A model generated the notes under the pieces. The model saw only the letters and a program-made list of their open reading frames with translations, was not told the DNA's origin and made no database searches. DNA of 64,000 nucleotides. Source: Copromyces sp. CBS 386.78. Taxonomy: Eukaryota; Ascomycota; Sordariomycetes; Sordariales; Sordariaceae. The position numbers were made by a program, and so were the translations under genes. The stretch is from the NCBI GenBank assembly GCA_030685235.1, contig MU839132.1:62001-126000 (forward strand), in the 5' to 3' direction. Positions 46,159 to 59,079 of this stretch are shown here, piece after piece (within the stretch, counting starts at the first letter, position 1; each line of letters starts with the position of its first letter).

Positions 46159-49036
46159 TTAGTTCTTGGCGTTCTTAGCCATGGTGTTGAGGGCAGATCC
46201 GTTCTTGAACCACTCAATCTGGGCCTCGTTGAAGGTGTGAGAGAGCTTGATCTCGAAGTCCTTGCCGTTCTTGGGGTGGACCTTCATGGTGATGGGCTTG
46301 CCAACGGCGAGCTCAGTGCAGAGGATGTCGACCTTGTCGTCGGGGTTGAGCTTGTCGTAGTCGGCGGGGTCGGAGAAGGTGAGGGGAAGCATACCCTGCT
46401 TCTTCAGGTTGGTCTCGTGAATACGAGCGAAGGAGCGGGTGATGATGGCGAGACCGCCAAGGTGACGCGGCTCGAGAGCGGCGTGCTCACGAGAAGAGCC
46501 CTCACCGTAGTTCCAGTCACCGACAACGACCCAGCGGATGCCCTTGGCCTTGTAGTCACGGGCAACAGCGGGGACGGCACCCCACTCACCGGTGGTGAAG
46601 TTCTGGACCTTGTTGGCCTCACCGTTGGCGGCGTTGATGGCACCAATCAACATGTTGTTGGAGATGTTGTCAAGGTGACCACGGTACTTGAGCCAGGGAC
46701 CGGCCATGGAGATGTGATCAGTGGTGGTCTTGCCCTGGGCCTTGATGAGGATGGGCATGTCGGTGGCGTCCTTGCCGTCCCAGGCGTTGAAGGGAGAGAG
46801 GACCTGGAGACGGTCAGAGCTGGGGGAGACCTGGACCTGGACAGTGGTGCGGTCGGCAGGAGGGGCCTGGTAGGTGTTCTGGCCGGGGTCGTAGCCGCGC
46901 TCGGGGAGACCAGCACCAGTGGGGGCCTGGAGCTTGAACTCCTTGCCGTCCTTGTCCTTGAGGGTATCGGTCAAGGGGTTGAAGGAGAGGGAGCCGGCAA
47001 TGGACATGGCGACGACGAGATCGGGGGAGGTAACGAAGGAGTGGGTGGCGGGGTTGCCATCGTTGCGGCCGGTGAAGTTACTGAAAATTGCAGTTAGCAT
47101 TTGACGTCCTTACAAATTATCTCCAAGGAAGGTTGAAGAGTGTCTTACCGGTTGTAGGAGGAGAGGATGGAGTTGGGGGTGCCCTTGGGGGTGTCACGGC
47201 GATCCCACTGGCCAATGCAAGGGCCGCAGGCGTTGGCGAGAACGGTGCCGCCGAACTCCTCGAAGGTCTGGAGCTGACCATCGCGGGCAATGGTGGCGCG
47301 AATCTGCTCAGAGCCGGGGGTGACGACGAAAGCAGCCTTGGCCTTGAGGCCGTGGTTGAGGGCGTCGCGGGCGATGGAAGCAGCGCGGGTCATATCCTCG
47401 TAAGAGGAGTTGGTGCAAGAGCCGATAAGACCGACCTTGAGCTCCTCGGGCCAGTTGTTCTCCTTGGCGGCCTGGGCGAACTTGGAGATGGGGGTGGCAA
47501 GATCGGGAGTGAAGGGACCGTTGATGTGGGGCTCGAGCTCGTTCAAGTTGATCTCGATGTGCTGGTCGTACTCAGCACCCTCATCGGCGCGGAGCTCCTT
47601 CTGGTAAACCTTGGCGAACTCGGCGATTTCGGAACGCTTGGTGGCGACCAAGTAGTCGAACATGGCCTTGTCGTAGGGGAAGACGGAAGTTGTGGCACCA
47701 ATCTCGGCACCCATGTTACCGCAGGTAGCCTTGCCAGTGCAAGAAAGAGCCTCGGCACCCTCGCCTGTGTCGTTGTTAGCATGATTGACTTGTACGTGGT
47801 TCCCGATGTGTGGAGATGGGTGGTGATGATCAAGGTTTGGTGTTTTGGTGCCGCTTGTTGCTGGTGGCAACCCGCCCCACAAAAAGGGGGCAAATGGATC
47901 CCGCCAAGCCCCGTGACTTCCCATCCAATGACATCAAAGAAAAAGTCAAAACGCATTTGGCAGACCAGTCAATGCAATGCGAGAAACCCGCAATGCCACC
48001 TGCACTGAGCAATGCATTTGCCAATCCAAAAGAGGCCATTGGCGGGAATTTCAAGGCGTTGACAGGATCCCCCAAATGGATTCATGGAAATGGAAAATGC
48101 GATCAGGGGAGTGAAACATACCATAGTACTCAACAATAGAGCCAGTACCACCCTTGACAGTGAGGATGCCAGCCAGCTTGAGGATGACGTCCTTGGGGGT
48201 GGTCCAGCCGCTAAGAGCACCGGTGAGCTTGACACCAATGACCTTGGGGGCCTTGAGCTCCCAGGGGAGGTTGGCCATGACATCGACGGCATCGGCACCA
48301 CCGACACCAATGGCGGCCATACCAAGACCGGCGGCGTTGGGGGTGTGGGAGTCAGTGCCGATGAGGAGACCACCGGGGAAAGCGTAGTTCTCGAGGAGGA
48401 TCTGGTGGATGATACCAGAGCCGGGCTTCCAGAAACCAATGTTGTACTTGGCGCAGGCGGAGGCAAGGAAGTCGTAGACCTCCTTGTTGATGTTGACAGC
48501 GCGCTCGAGATCCTTCTCACCACCAATCTGGGCCTCAATCAAGTGGTCGCAGTGGACGGTGGTGGGGTTGGCAACGGAGGGCATGCCAGCGGACATGAAC
48601 TGGAGGATGGCCATCTGGGCGGTGGCATCCTGGCAGGCAACGCGATCGGGGCGGAGGCGGAGGTAAGAGACACCGCGCTCAATGTCCTGCTCATGGGGGT
48701 TGTCCAAATGGGAGTAGAGGATCTTCTCAGTCAAGGTGAGGGGGCGGTTGAGACGGTTGCGGACAACGGCAAGGTTCTCGGACATCTTCTTGTAGTTGAT
48801 GAAGTTACCCTCCTCAAGAAGGTTCTGCTTGACCTGTTTCCCACAAACATGGCATGTCAGCGCCCTGTTGCGCTCGTTTGCGAGTGTATGCACTTCTCTC
48901 TATGCTCTATGCGGCACTGGAGGGGACTTACCTTGCGGTCGAGAGGGTTCTCGGTGGCGGTAGCCATGCACCGGCGGCCGAGGCCAGCGGCGGCACGGCT
49001 CCGGGCAACGCCCAAGAGCTGACGGGAGGCCAACAT
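46159..49036 (-). CDS. Mitochondrial aconitate hydratase
   Basis: Four exons (49036..48932, 48833..48122, 47764..47149, 47080..46159) give 784 residues. The N-terminus [20 protein letters not shown] is a typical mitochondrial presequence. The three [4Fe-4S] ligands are Cys389 (GSCTNSS), Cys452 and Cys455 (ACGPCIGQW). Other family blocks include [39 protein letters not shown] and the swivel-domain motif [10 protein letters not shown]. The enzyme isomerises citrate to isocitrate in the TCA cycle. The third-exon acceptor defines an unusually long intron (48121-47765, 357 bp), compared with 68 and 98 bp for the others. A small fragment of the same gene family lies beyond its 3' end. Confidence 0.97.
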
Positions 49037-51831
49037 ATTGACTTTCAGCTCAAGTGAGCAGGATATGAATTACAACAAGAGGGTAGAGTTGCGCAAAAGG
49101 ACAAACTAAGAGAAGAAGAAAAAGAATGGAAAGACGGGCTCCCCAAACTAGGACGGGCTTTTTCTTCAGCAGAGGGATGGACGTCTGCAAAGAGGGAAAA
49201 AGAGGGAAAAAAATACGGCCGGGTGGAGAGGTTTTGTAGATAACAAGAAACTGGCTCAAGCGGTCCACGGGAGCGGGCGGGATTTTAGGTCGGAATGCCA
49301 ACCACAGACTGGAGTCTGGCAGCGACATGGACCGAGCGGGCGCGGTGCTGCTCCGGGGGTAATGCGACTTCCTGCCTTTGAGCCTGGCCTTCCATGCTGC
49401 CCACCCGCTGGAGCTCCCCTCCCACCGTCATAGCCGAACAAGTACCTGGCTCGCCCGAATGGATGGGCGTCCGGCCAATCAGCAGCCGCCCGATTCTAAC
49501 TTTTGACCACTTTTGCAGTGTGGGAGAGCCAGAGATGACATCGGGTACAAGGCAAAGGCGACGCTAGCCTGTTTCAATTCGACTTCCACGTTGATGGCCT
49601 TGAGGTTTGATGGGCTACTGGTATGCGCCCGCAGCGCCGTCCCTCGGGTTTCACGATCCAGCTTCCGGGAATCCGCTGCAAATCCGCTGCCTACCGCCGA
49701 CCGGTCACCGCATCGACGTCGACCTCGCGGTCCAGAGGCTGTTCCAGCGACTCCAGCAACTTCAGGGGATCGATTGTCACGACCGTTGGGCCGGGATGCT
49801 TTCATGCCTTCAGCCTTTCCACGGATAGGTAACCCTGGACTCTGCATCCCTCGCGGCGACTAAACTTCTATGTATATACGTATCTTTGTAAATAGACACC
49901 CCGGACCCCAGGGGCCAGCGATGAGAGCCAGCGAACAGAGTTGAATTGTACATATATGTCCAGTGAAACGCTGCGCGTGGGCTGACCGTGAAAGCCGAGG
50001 CTGCCATGGTTTGCTGCTGATCGATACTGAATCATTTCCTGGGCATCCGGACCTCAGCATCTGTCTATCCCAGAGTTCCCCGTCTTCACCGGTCCGTCCG
50101 GGGATTAAACCAGATTGCGAATCCCGAATCTTCAACCTCACCGTCTCGTGGCCAAGGAGGAGAGGACGTTCGCCTGGCCAGTAACGACGGATGGAAAACT
50201 AATGTCGAGAATACAGTAGCCTACTGTGTATGTACCTGACCTGCCTGACCTGCTGCCGTGGCGTGCCACCCCAGATGCCAGACGGGACTGCCGCTCGGCT
50301 CGGATGGCATGTGCTTCACTTGCTTGCTTGCTGCACTCTGGAGCCACGGCCAGCCTTGACAACCGCTGTGAGCTGCTAATGTCAATATCAAAGCTCCATC
50401 TCCAACGATTCCATGCTTCCTTGATATCTCTTTCCTTTACCCTTTCATCAAGTACACTACAGCTGGTGGTGCAAGTATGTATAGCCAATCTCCCCATTGC
50501 TATTTCCATCGCACGTTGATGGGTCTCTTATCCAGCAAATGCCTCATTCGCCAATTCCGGTTCGCTCAGGGTCACCGTGTTATAATTATTGTCCCCGCCT
50601 CGATCATCCTGACGTGGGTCAGACGGGATGGAACGTCCACAAACGCTTGAACAACAAGTGTGGACAACAAGGCTGGTTTTCAACCAGTGACGCAAATCCT
50701 AAAAGAACACACGACCACCCCATCTTCCACGGCCTGTGATTGGCTGTTGGTCAAAGGTCGACGAGTCAAGACTCGAAAGCTCGAAGAATGGCCATCTCAA
50801 AAGGAGGGGGGGAGGACAGCATAACCCGCGCGAACCGGAGGGTCAGTTACGAGGTGTGGACGAGATCACGAGAAGATGCAACCTTCGAACCCTCCATCCC
50901 CAAACCCCAAGGACTCAATTCGTCGGCTCTACGATTTCCATCATCTGTTAGTTCTCCAAGTACCAGCTTCAAAACCGCCTTTGGGCGCCAGGGACCAGGT
51001 GAAGATGATAAAAATTCTGCAAATCTGGAGACAGCCCCTAGGGTGGGGTCTCCCCGGTTCGTTGGCCGGCTCGGCGAAGGTAGTGTAAGGTAGCGTAGCA
51101 GTAGTGGGAACTGGAGGAAAACCAGAACCCTTGCCGGCTCGCTGGTTCCTCTCGGCCGCGAAAGGAGATTCGAGGGCGATAAGCCTTGTTAGCTCCGCGT
51201 CGCTCCGTTCGCTCCGGCGCTGCGGGCCACCCCTGTTCGTAATAAACGACGGCGCTCCGAGAGGGAGAGGACCAGCGCAACAACACCGGAAGGAGTCGTC
51301 GACAGATGGGGATTTTGGAGATAAAGTAGCCGGATGCCAACGCCGTGCCGTGTCCGTTCCTCGGCGCACCGGTGGGCATTTCACGGCATTGGGGATGCTA
51401 GTCCAGACCGGATCTCCGTGGATTCCCACGTTGAGCCGATCTGGGTTGCGACCGACAGGATGGATATTTCCATTGGCAGTGAAGGCAGCTGGCAGCCCGC
51501 ACCAGGTGCCAGAAGCTGCCGGCTGGTCTGTGCAGCTGGCCGTATCGAAATTGATTAGGTTCCCGTTCTCAGTGGGCGGCGACCGTTGTGCTGAATTTTT
51601 TCTCCACTTTCGATCAACTGTGCTTCGTTGGACCCCTTCTGTATCTACTGTATGTGAGCCTCTCTTGTGTGTGTATGCATTGCCCCCGTTGAGACCTTCC
51701 CTGACGCGACGACAACCACGACGCCGTCCAAGTAATCGCATTTGGAACTCAGAATCCAACTATATCCTGACACATTTTTTGCCGGGCGCAACAAAACATA
51801 CGTTTTCCACCGAGGTCTCTAATCATTCAAA
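49037..51831. other. Long divergent intergenic region
   Basis: 2.8 kb between the starts of the aconitase and bud20 genes. Two long overlapping frames (51104-51880 + and 50941-51759 -) exist but look like chance products of GC-rich, stop-poor sequence. A GC-box-like CCAATCAGC lies near 49476. Promoters of both genes should be here. Confidence 0.5.
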
Positions 51832-52312
51832 ATGGGGGTTTTTGCTAAGCGCACAAAGTGCAAGACCAGGCGTCGCCTGAGGTGAGTGACAGACTCAATA
51901 TTCGCAAACATATTGCGTCGACCGGATAGCTAACATGGTACAAACAGAGATGTCGATCAAGTCCAGAAGGATTTGACCAACGCCAGGCACTTGGAGCTCT
52001 ACAAGGAGACCAAGGCCGTTGAAGATCTGCCTGGTCTGGGAAGGCACTACTGCGTTGAGTGCGCCAAGTGGTTCGACATGGAATCGACTCTTGTCAAGCA
52101 CACCAAGGGCAAGCCTCACAGGAGAAGGTGAGTTTCTCTGTTTTCCCGAACAGACCTGTAAGCGGTATGAGACTGACGTGGTTGGACTGAACAGGTTGAA
52201 GGAGCTCAAGGAGGGTCCCTACACCCACAAGGAGGCCGATGCCGCCGTGGGCCTCTGGACGGACAATGGCCGTCCGCGGGCTGCGGAGACCACCGAGATT
52301 GACATGATGTGA
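51832..52312 (+). CDS. bud20: Bud20-like C2H2 zinc-finger ribosome export factor
   Basis: Three exons (51832..51881, 51948..52127, 52195..52312) give 115 residues. The very basic N-terminus MGVFAKRTKCKTRRRLRD is followed by DVDQVQKDL and LPGLGRHYCVECAKWF. The C2H2 finger uses Cys-x2-Cys in CVEC and the histidines of LVKHTKGKPH. YTHKEADAAVG and a short C-terminus ending IDMM complete the family pattern (Bud20 in yeast, ZNF593 in animals). Bud20 shuttles with pre-60S particles and helps their nuclear export. Confidence 0.94.
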
Positions 52313-54072
52313 AAGCGGTGCGCTTCTTCCAACATTGCATGCAGGCCAGTTTCAACTCATGGACGGACGCTAAGGCGGTTTTTACATTGCGTTGCTATTT
52401 CTTACTTACTACTGCCCGATTCCCCAACATGGTCGAAGAATGGGCAAAGGCGTTTGTTTCTTACCAAAAGGGCTACATGGGCGGCGTTTCATCATCAAGT
52501 AGGGCTTTGTGGTTTAAATGACTTTATCCCCATCTCACACGCATGGCTGTTGTACAATCCGGGGAGTGCCGTGAAGACTATGTGTGGTTTTGAGGACGGG
52601 AATAGCTTGAGAACTGTGTTCTTCAAGGACCATGCCGTTCTCGTAAACATAGATGGTCAAAGCCACTATGGAGGGCACACTACCAGGCGAGGGTAATTTG
52701 GGAATAAGGTGGTGGTTGATTTGGAGGAAAAGCTACGGGACGCCCCAAAAGTCCTAGTATCTATACCTTCCTATTATGCGCACAGCGCACTTTCTCAACG
52801 ACAACTCAGAAGTCGCCAAAGGTGTACTGAGTCAAGATTCAGCCAGGTATCTTCGTTTTTCTTGTACTCCTCTGAAGGAAAGGATGCTTCGTTGTGCTGG
52901 TCGTGCTTCGAGCGAAGATGGAATCCCTAGAGGTAGTTAGTAACCACGCCTCCTGCCTGGCCTGATCTCGTCGAGGAGTGTGGCTTTGAGAACACTACCA
53001 AAATTGGGAAGGCATCGATGCAAGCGAACTGACGACATCGGCATGGCCCTGGCGAGATTAGAGGTAATGGTTGTGCAGTGTGCTGGATATTTGGGAAGGT
53101 GGGGAGGGAGGTGTCTCTAACGCTCTTTCGAACATCCTTCCGTCCTTTCCCCTTTGTTCACTCGAACTGCGTTAGTTACCTACCAGGTTCTTCTTTGCTT
53201 TCGAACGGCCTCGATGAGTGCCCCTGGACTTTCGACTTGCAAAACGCATGTTCATTTTTGTCCAGCTGGTCACAATGATTGCGATGGCCTCATCACATCA
53301 CCGAGCGGATAAACACACCTGAAGCAATTGAACACCATCTTCTTGTCTTCCATCAATCACTTCAACACTTTCTGAAAATGCCTTTCGTTTCTCCCAATAA
53401 GCGACCATGCGCCCCGTTCTCTGCAGTACCAATCGATGACAAGATGTGTGTGCTGGCTGGACTACAGCAGTTCAAGAATGTACACCGAGAACTCGATGTT
53501 GAACCAACAGCGCATTCTCACTATCAACCCAAAACCAACGCGCCGGAAAGTCGGTAACCAGGATTGGACAAACTACGAACGTTGAACATGAATGGACGGG
53601 AACGATTCCGTTCGGCGAACGAGAAGGGCGTAAAGTTCAGCTGACAGGCTGGCAATGTAAGTAAGCCCAGTATCGACAGTCTTATAAGATCACTGGTATT
53701 AATTACCTTGTACGGCCACAGTAATACGGAAGGAAATTATGCCCCTGGCTTGCAAGGTGATTACCCTCATTCGTCCAGCTCGAAGATCGACTCATGGCGA
53801 GTGCGGTAAGGCTGTGCTGATGGCTGAATTTGGACGTCCCAAAGCGACGAAAGCGATTAATGCGACCAATGCGACCAGTGCGGCTAGAGGGGTCGTTGAA
53901 ATCAAATCGAGAGATGCGCCGTTTGGGATTTGAAAACCACAACGACAACATAAAAAGGCTGTATGGTCTTCGCATTGCTGTTGATATGGAGATGTTCTTG
54001 CAGCAATCCCAGTGAACATACGTGGGAATACTTACCACAACCGAACTTCGCTTGGAAACGATCCTCCTCACC
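52313..54072. other. Intergenic
   Basis: 1.76 kb between bud20 and the RTA1-like gene, same transcription direction. Frames such as 52454-52696 and 53279-53557 (+) lack recognisable domains or splice partners. Confidence 0.5.
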
Positions 54073-55324
54073 ATGTCGGACGGGAAATACGGTATGGCGC
54101 CGATGCTTTTATGGCCTGTCCATTGTTGAATTTACAACTGACATAGTCTCCTCCAAGTCGACGGCAGTATCTACTTCTATGCCCCTAACAAGGGCGCCCC
54201 GGTGTTCTTTGCTGTTGCCTTCGGGGCATCGGGCATCTGGCATCTTTATCAGTGCCTGTAGGCCTTCCGAACCACATAACTCGGGAGAAAAACAATTTAC
54301 TTACTTTGACTGCGGTACATAGTCACTACAAAAGCTGGATACTGACCGGCTTTTATGTATCCTGCGCTGTCCTATTCACTGCCGGCTTTATCGTCAGGGA
54401 ACTTGGCGCCTTTGACTATGGTGACTTGGTCAAGTTCATCGTTACCACCTGTCTGGTATACGCAGCGCCGTGAGTGTCAACAACAATAAACAAACGAAAG
54501 CTGTCATACCACGTCACTAACATCGCATCAGACCTATCGCCGAGCTAGCCAACTACAACATCCTCGGAAGGGTCCTGTACTACGCCCCATATCACTCACC
54601 AATCCACCCTGGCCGTGTTATCACCACCTTTGCATTCATCTCCACTGTCGTCGAGGTCCTTAACGGCCAGGGTGCATCGCTAAGCGCCAACCAGTCCCTT
54701 CCGCGCCGGAAACAAGACATTGGTCGGAACCTCCTGAAAGCGGCGCTCCTGATCCAGGTCATCGTCGTCGCTCTCTTCCTTCTCCTAGCCGGCGTGTTCC
54801 ACCGTCGGTGCCGTCGCGGCGGCATCAGGAGCGCCAAGCTCGAGAACGTCCTTTGGACACTCTACGCGTCGACCATACTCCTAACCATCCGGACCATCTT
54901 CCGTGTGGTTGAGTACTGGAGCATAGCGGATCTTCACTACGACGACAGATCTGTCGACCCGATGTCGTTCAGTCCAATCATCCGTTACGAGTGGTTCTTT
55001 TACGTGTTTGAGGCGAGCCTGATGCTGATCAACCAGGTGCTGATGAACGTTAGGCATCCGAGGAGGTACCTGCCGAAAAGCACCAAGACGTATTTGTCGG
55101 CAAGGGACGGGACGACCGAGGTCACTGGACCAGGGTACAGTGACAAGAGACCGTTTTTGGTGACGCTAGTTGATCCGTTTGATCTGGCAGGGCTGATCAA
55201 GGGGACGAAAAAGAACGTGAAGTTCTGGGAGGAGGAGGAGGATGGGCACAAGGATGGCAAGCCGGAAAGCCAGACGGTCAAGGCAAAGGAGCCTGCCGGT
55301 GATGACGTTGAAGTGGCACGATGA
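54073..55324 (+). CDS. RTA1-like seven-transmembrane protein
   Basis: Four exons (54073..54091, 54158..54257, 54323..54469, 54532..55324) give 352 residues. The short first exon encodes MSDGKY and joins in phase to VDGSIYFYAPNKGAPVFFAVAFG. Seven hydrophobic segments follow. The RTA1 family pattern is clear: PIAELANYNILGRVLYYAPYHSPIHPGRV, then FAFISTVVEVLNGQGAS, IRTIFRVVEY and YEWFFYVFEASLM. The C-terminus is charged and cytosolic. Members of this lipid-translocating exporter family are linked to resistance to lipid-like toxicants and sphingoid bases; substrates are often unknown. The second-exon acceptor (CTCCAAG) is chosen because it gives the family sequence. Confidence 0.88.
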
Positions 55325-57858
55325 ATGGAATGTCGGTCGAGGCCGAGATCGCTGTCTGAAACGGAAGCTTTCTAGAAGCCCTTTTCTTTTGTCTTTTAGA
55401 TTATTCATTTACCTTGTCCACACGAATCAATCAGCAATCGCACATAGCCATTACGTGCCACACCTCCGCCTAGGGGTAGCTCGCACAATGGGTGCCGATG
55501 TGGTTTACTCATCATTTCTGGCGCCAAAGATCCACGTGGGATCTAAATTAATGGTTGCTTCCTCCGGCCGGTCTTTGCGACCGGTATGCCTCGGGCCATT
55601 CTGTATTGGCCGAGCGAAAGGAACAATGAAGGAGTCTCCGAAGGCATCGAGGGAATCACATAGCAGGGTTTAGATGATTGAGTCCGATGAGGTTACGGGC
55701 CGATATCAATTGAGCAATTGCTGAGACGTTGATGGTCTGCCAAGGAGCCACCGGCGAACGGGACATTTTCCAGATCGAGGGCAGCAGCTCAGATTCCGGG
55801 CGCAATTCGGAAGCGCTCCGATTTGCAACGTGGCGTGAAGTCCGAGGGTGCGAAACGATGAAATGAGCAGTGCCGCCTGTGACGTGAAATCAGGAACCAA
55901 CTGCAGCGTTGTGAACAGCCTAAAACGACGCCATAGCCTCAAAAGATTAGAGCTTCATGATGAGGAAAAAATGATGGATAACTGATACCCAGAAGTTCCC
56001 CGTGGTGAAGGGGAAATGGGCAGAGGAAAATAGGGAGTGTCGATCCGGGAAGTTTGCCGGCCATTTTTAAGGAAACTGTGGAGTAAAGCCGGAGGAAACG
56101 GGAGAAGGTTCGGAGGTAGTCGATGCCGGTCGTCCGGCGCAGTAATCTCCACAATTACGGCTGGATGTGGCTTTTGATTGGATAACCGGCAGTGGCGTTG
56201 GGTACTGTACTACGTTCCACGTTCGACTCTCGAAGATCATGTTTCGCAACGTGCATCCCGCGCAGTGCTGTCACCATCAATGACGCCGGTAACGGAGAAA
56301 GAGCGTCTTTCAGAAGGCATGGTTTAATTATCAATCACTGTTTGCAAAGATCAGGTTGATGTCAGTTGATTGTCCGCTAGTACCTAGGGAACTGAAGCCT
56401 CTTTTAATACTGATATCCTTGGATAGATAGCGGCCAACGGTGGCAAGGTAGAGGTACTGGTGATGGGTGTGAAAATGATGGAAACTGCGATGGAAAGATG
56501 AAGGTGGTGACTGCCCTTGAACCTTCCAAATCTTACAATTTGCCCCGCATTCAGTAACAACAAGATGTTCGCAAATAGGAAGGAGTCTAGACCTGCGAAG
56601 AGCCGATGAATGAGGGGAACTCAAGGTGAGCCGTTCCCGGCCTCGCTGCAGTCCCAAACTTCTAACGAGACATGTCACGTTCCTTTTGCTTGTACTCGCT
56701 TTCTCTTCAATCTTCATCTTCAAGCTCGGATGCTCTAATTGCGGACGCGCCCCATCTGCCTCAACATCACCGAGACCTCTTAACGAGGGTATCTACGGAC
56801 GAGATTATCCTGACGCCTGTGCCGATTTGTTGGTGCTGGCGGGGAATGGCCAATTGGCGACACACTGGTACGAGAAACACAGCCTCCAGGGGTCATCATC
56901 CCTTCCGTTGTCTAAACCAAACCAAACAAAATAACCGGACAACTATTTCGGACCGGCACAAAACAAACACAGGTCAAGAGCTGTCATTGTCACGAGTTTG
57001 AGCCACAGATACCCTCCGCAGTCGTCTTATACTTTCCCCCCAAGCCACAGTTCACTAAACCGAGGAGCTTGGCTCCCGTCTCTCTCCTCTCCCTGTCAGC
57101 CGCGAAACCAGCGCGTATCACCAGGACGACACAATTCTCCAGGGGAAGCACGGCGACACCGCAACAAAGAAGCTTTCAACTACCCTAGTCTGGTCCAGGA
57201 ACCGGCCAGAAAAAGAAGTGCAACAATTGCCCGATATTGGATCTGTCCGCTCGGAGCAAAAGCATTTGACACCAAGCAGTGCTCGGTCATCAGGGGGTGT
57301 CGGACATCCACATCACTAGGCTGCCGCTTTTTCTAGCTCCATTAACCAGGGCGGTGCATATCACTAGATCTGGATCACTCCCGTCCCTAGTGTACAGAGC
57401 GGAATCCCCCCACAGTCACACTTTGATATTACCCTACTGATGTTTGGATGAACTTGTAAGAGTACCTGGCTCATTGACAAAAACCCTTGCCCTGACCGCC
57501 GCCTGGCCGCTTGTTGTTCCCGAAGCGCTTCTTGACCATCACGGGAGACGGGATCGGGCCCACGGTACCAACCGAACAGAAACCTTTTTTGTTGTATTTA
57601 TGGAAAGCAGGCGGCTTAGCTGACTTGCCGCTGGTTCCTTTTCTGCTTCTCCTCATATTATTTAACTTACCCACCCCCTTACACCCGCTTCAACGGCGCC
57701 TACTAAGGCTTGACTCTGTTGGGTGTCAGCTTGGTCATTACTCCTCTACCCATATCTACCCTCGTCCTTCTTCGGCCGCCGCATAGCTTGGCCTTTAAAG
57801 TCAACCACCCGACTTTGCCATACCAGCTGGTATAATTTGCCGAGACCTGGACAACATC
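55325..57858. other. Long intergenic region
   Basis: 2.5 kb without a supported gene. A small basic frame at 57471-57674 (-) is unsupported. The part before 57859 is pyrimidine-rich and likely promoter for the downstream gene. Confidence 0.5.
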
Positions 57859-59079
57859 ATGGATCGATCTGGATCACCACCATACCGCGAGCGCCGGGGA
57901 CCGCATATCTATGTTCACCTGGAGGTTGGCATCTCGTGGACTTCAAAGAAACAACCGAAGAACCATGAAGTAACATATGGATCAAGAGGATCAAAGCCGG
58001 TGGTGCGCGAGAACGAGCAATGTCCGGGCCCCAGACTTCCCCGTCAAATGTCAGCCCCTGATCCCACATACCTAGCCGCCATTCACGATTTCGAGCAGAG
58101 GCAGTCGAGGACTCGAGAAAATCGTAAAGCTGCTCGTCCAGCTCCTCCAAGTCCAGCTCCACAGCTCGATGTCTCGATACCGGACGCTTGTCTTGAACAC
58201 CATCACCTTGGGTCCCATCACCAAATGCAGGAATACTATCAAGTGGCCGGATACTATGGGCCAGCTCAACACGCAACGTCATCCCGCCAACAGCGACGAC
58301 GGTCCCGGTCTGGATCAAAGTCCGCTGGGGAGAGGGGTCAATCGGCACCACCACCCACTGGAGATAACCCCTGGGATGTAGGATTGGCAGGGGATCAAGC
58401 CGCGGGACCGTCGAATGCACGACCAGACATGTCCCCACGTCCTCCATCGGATGTCTGGAAAGCCCTACCAGCGGCCCCTAACCAGTTTCGTCTCGGGGAG
58501 GCCGGTATGCCATGGTCATCACCAATGGTATTTGATACAGGGGCGGGTTCAAATGATGATGTTTCCGACCTCCCATCGGCCCATCACCGTCAGGACAGCA
58601 TACCAACTTTCCATCCAGATGATGAAGCATCCATCTACGAAGCCAGCCCTGTTACAGGCATCTCTGTGTTCTCGCCTGGACCGCGTAAATCACACAATCG
58701 TGGAGACTCTGAACCGGCCAGTGTACGCGATTTGGAGGAACTATCAGCAGCAATGGTGACGGTAGATAATGGGTTCGAGAATCAATGGTGGAATCAAGGG
58801 CAACGTCGAAGCATGATGCCTCCAGCTCCGATCGAAGAACCACCATCGCTCAACAGGAGCATCTCGGTAAGATCACTCGGCTGGGCAGTAGCGAACAACA
58901 ATACGCCACCACAGGAGGAAACACCGAGTATGTCCAGTATCGCTGCATCCGACATCGTTTCGCCTCTTTCCGAGTATTCAACGCTGGCCTTCAGTCCACC
59001 AACGACTCATCACACTCTCCACCGTTCGATATCGACGAGGTCTGCGGACGAGATGTGGTTGACGACCAGGGATTTCTGA
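57859..59079 (+). CDS. Unrecognised, largely disordered protein
   Basis: A single open frame of 406 residues from an ATG in good context (CATCATGG). I do not recognise a family. The sequence is rich in Pro, Ser, Arg, Gln and Asp, with an early hydrophilic segment possibly forming one beta-like patch (GPHIYVHLEVGISWTS). It has no membrane segment or signal peptide. It has many SP/TP and RS-type dipeptides (SRSGSK, SMSSIAASDIVSPLSEYSTLAFSPPTT, split here only for description), suggesting phosphorylation. Short arginine/serine motifs (RSISVRSLG, RSISTRSAD) repeat near the C-terminus. The length of an uninterrupted frame and consistent composition support coding; an intron cannot be excluded. Confidence 0.65.
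   Translation: MDRSGSPPYRERRGPHIYVHLEVGISWTSKKQPKNHEVTYGSRGSKPVVRENEQCPGPRLPRQMSAPDPTYLAAIHDFEQRQSRTRENRKAARPAPPSPAPQLDVSIPDACLEHHHLGSHHQMQEYYQVAGYYGPAQHATSSRQQRRRSRSGSKSAGERGQSAPPPTGDNPWDVGLAGDQAAGPSNARPDMSPRPPSDVWKALPAAPNQFRLGEAGMPWSSPMVFDTGAGSNDDVSDLPSAHHRQDSIPTFHPDDEASIYEASPVTGISVFSPGPRKSHNRGDSEPASVRDLEELSAAMVTVDNGFENQWWNQGQRRSMMPPAPIEEPPSLNRSISVRSLGWAVANNNTPPQEETPSMSSIAASDIVSPLSEYSTLAFSPPTTHHTLHRSISTRSADEMWLTTRDF

Noticed and set aside
46057..47097. 346-residue plus-strand frame rich in Gly and Val
   Set aside because: It is antisense to the aconitase last exon; strong codon bias of the real gene leaves the opposite strand open.
48084..49022. 312-residue plus-strand frame
   Set aside because: Antisense to the 5' exons of aconitase; shadow of biased codons.
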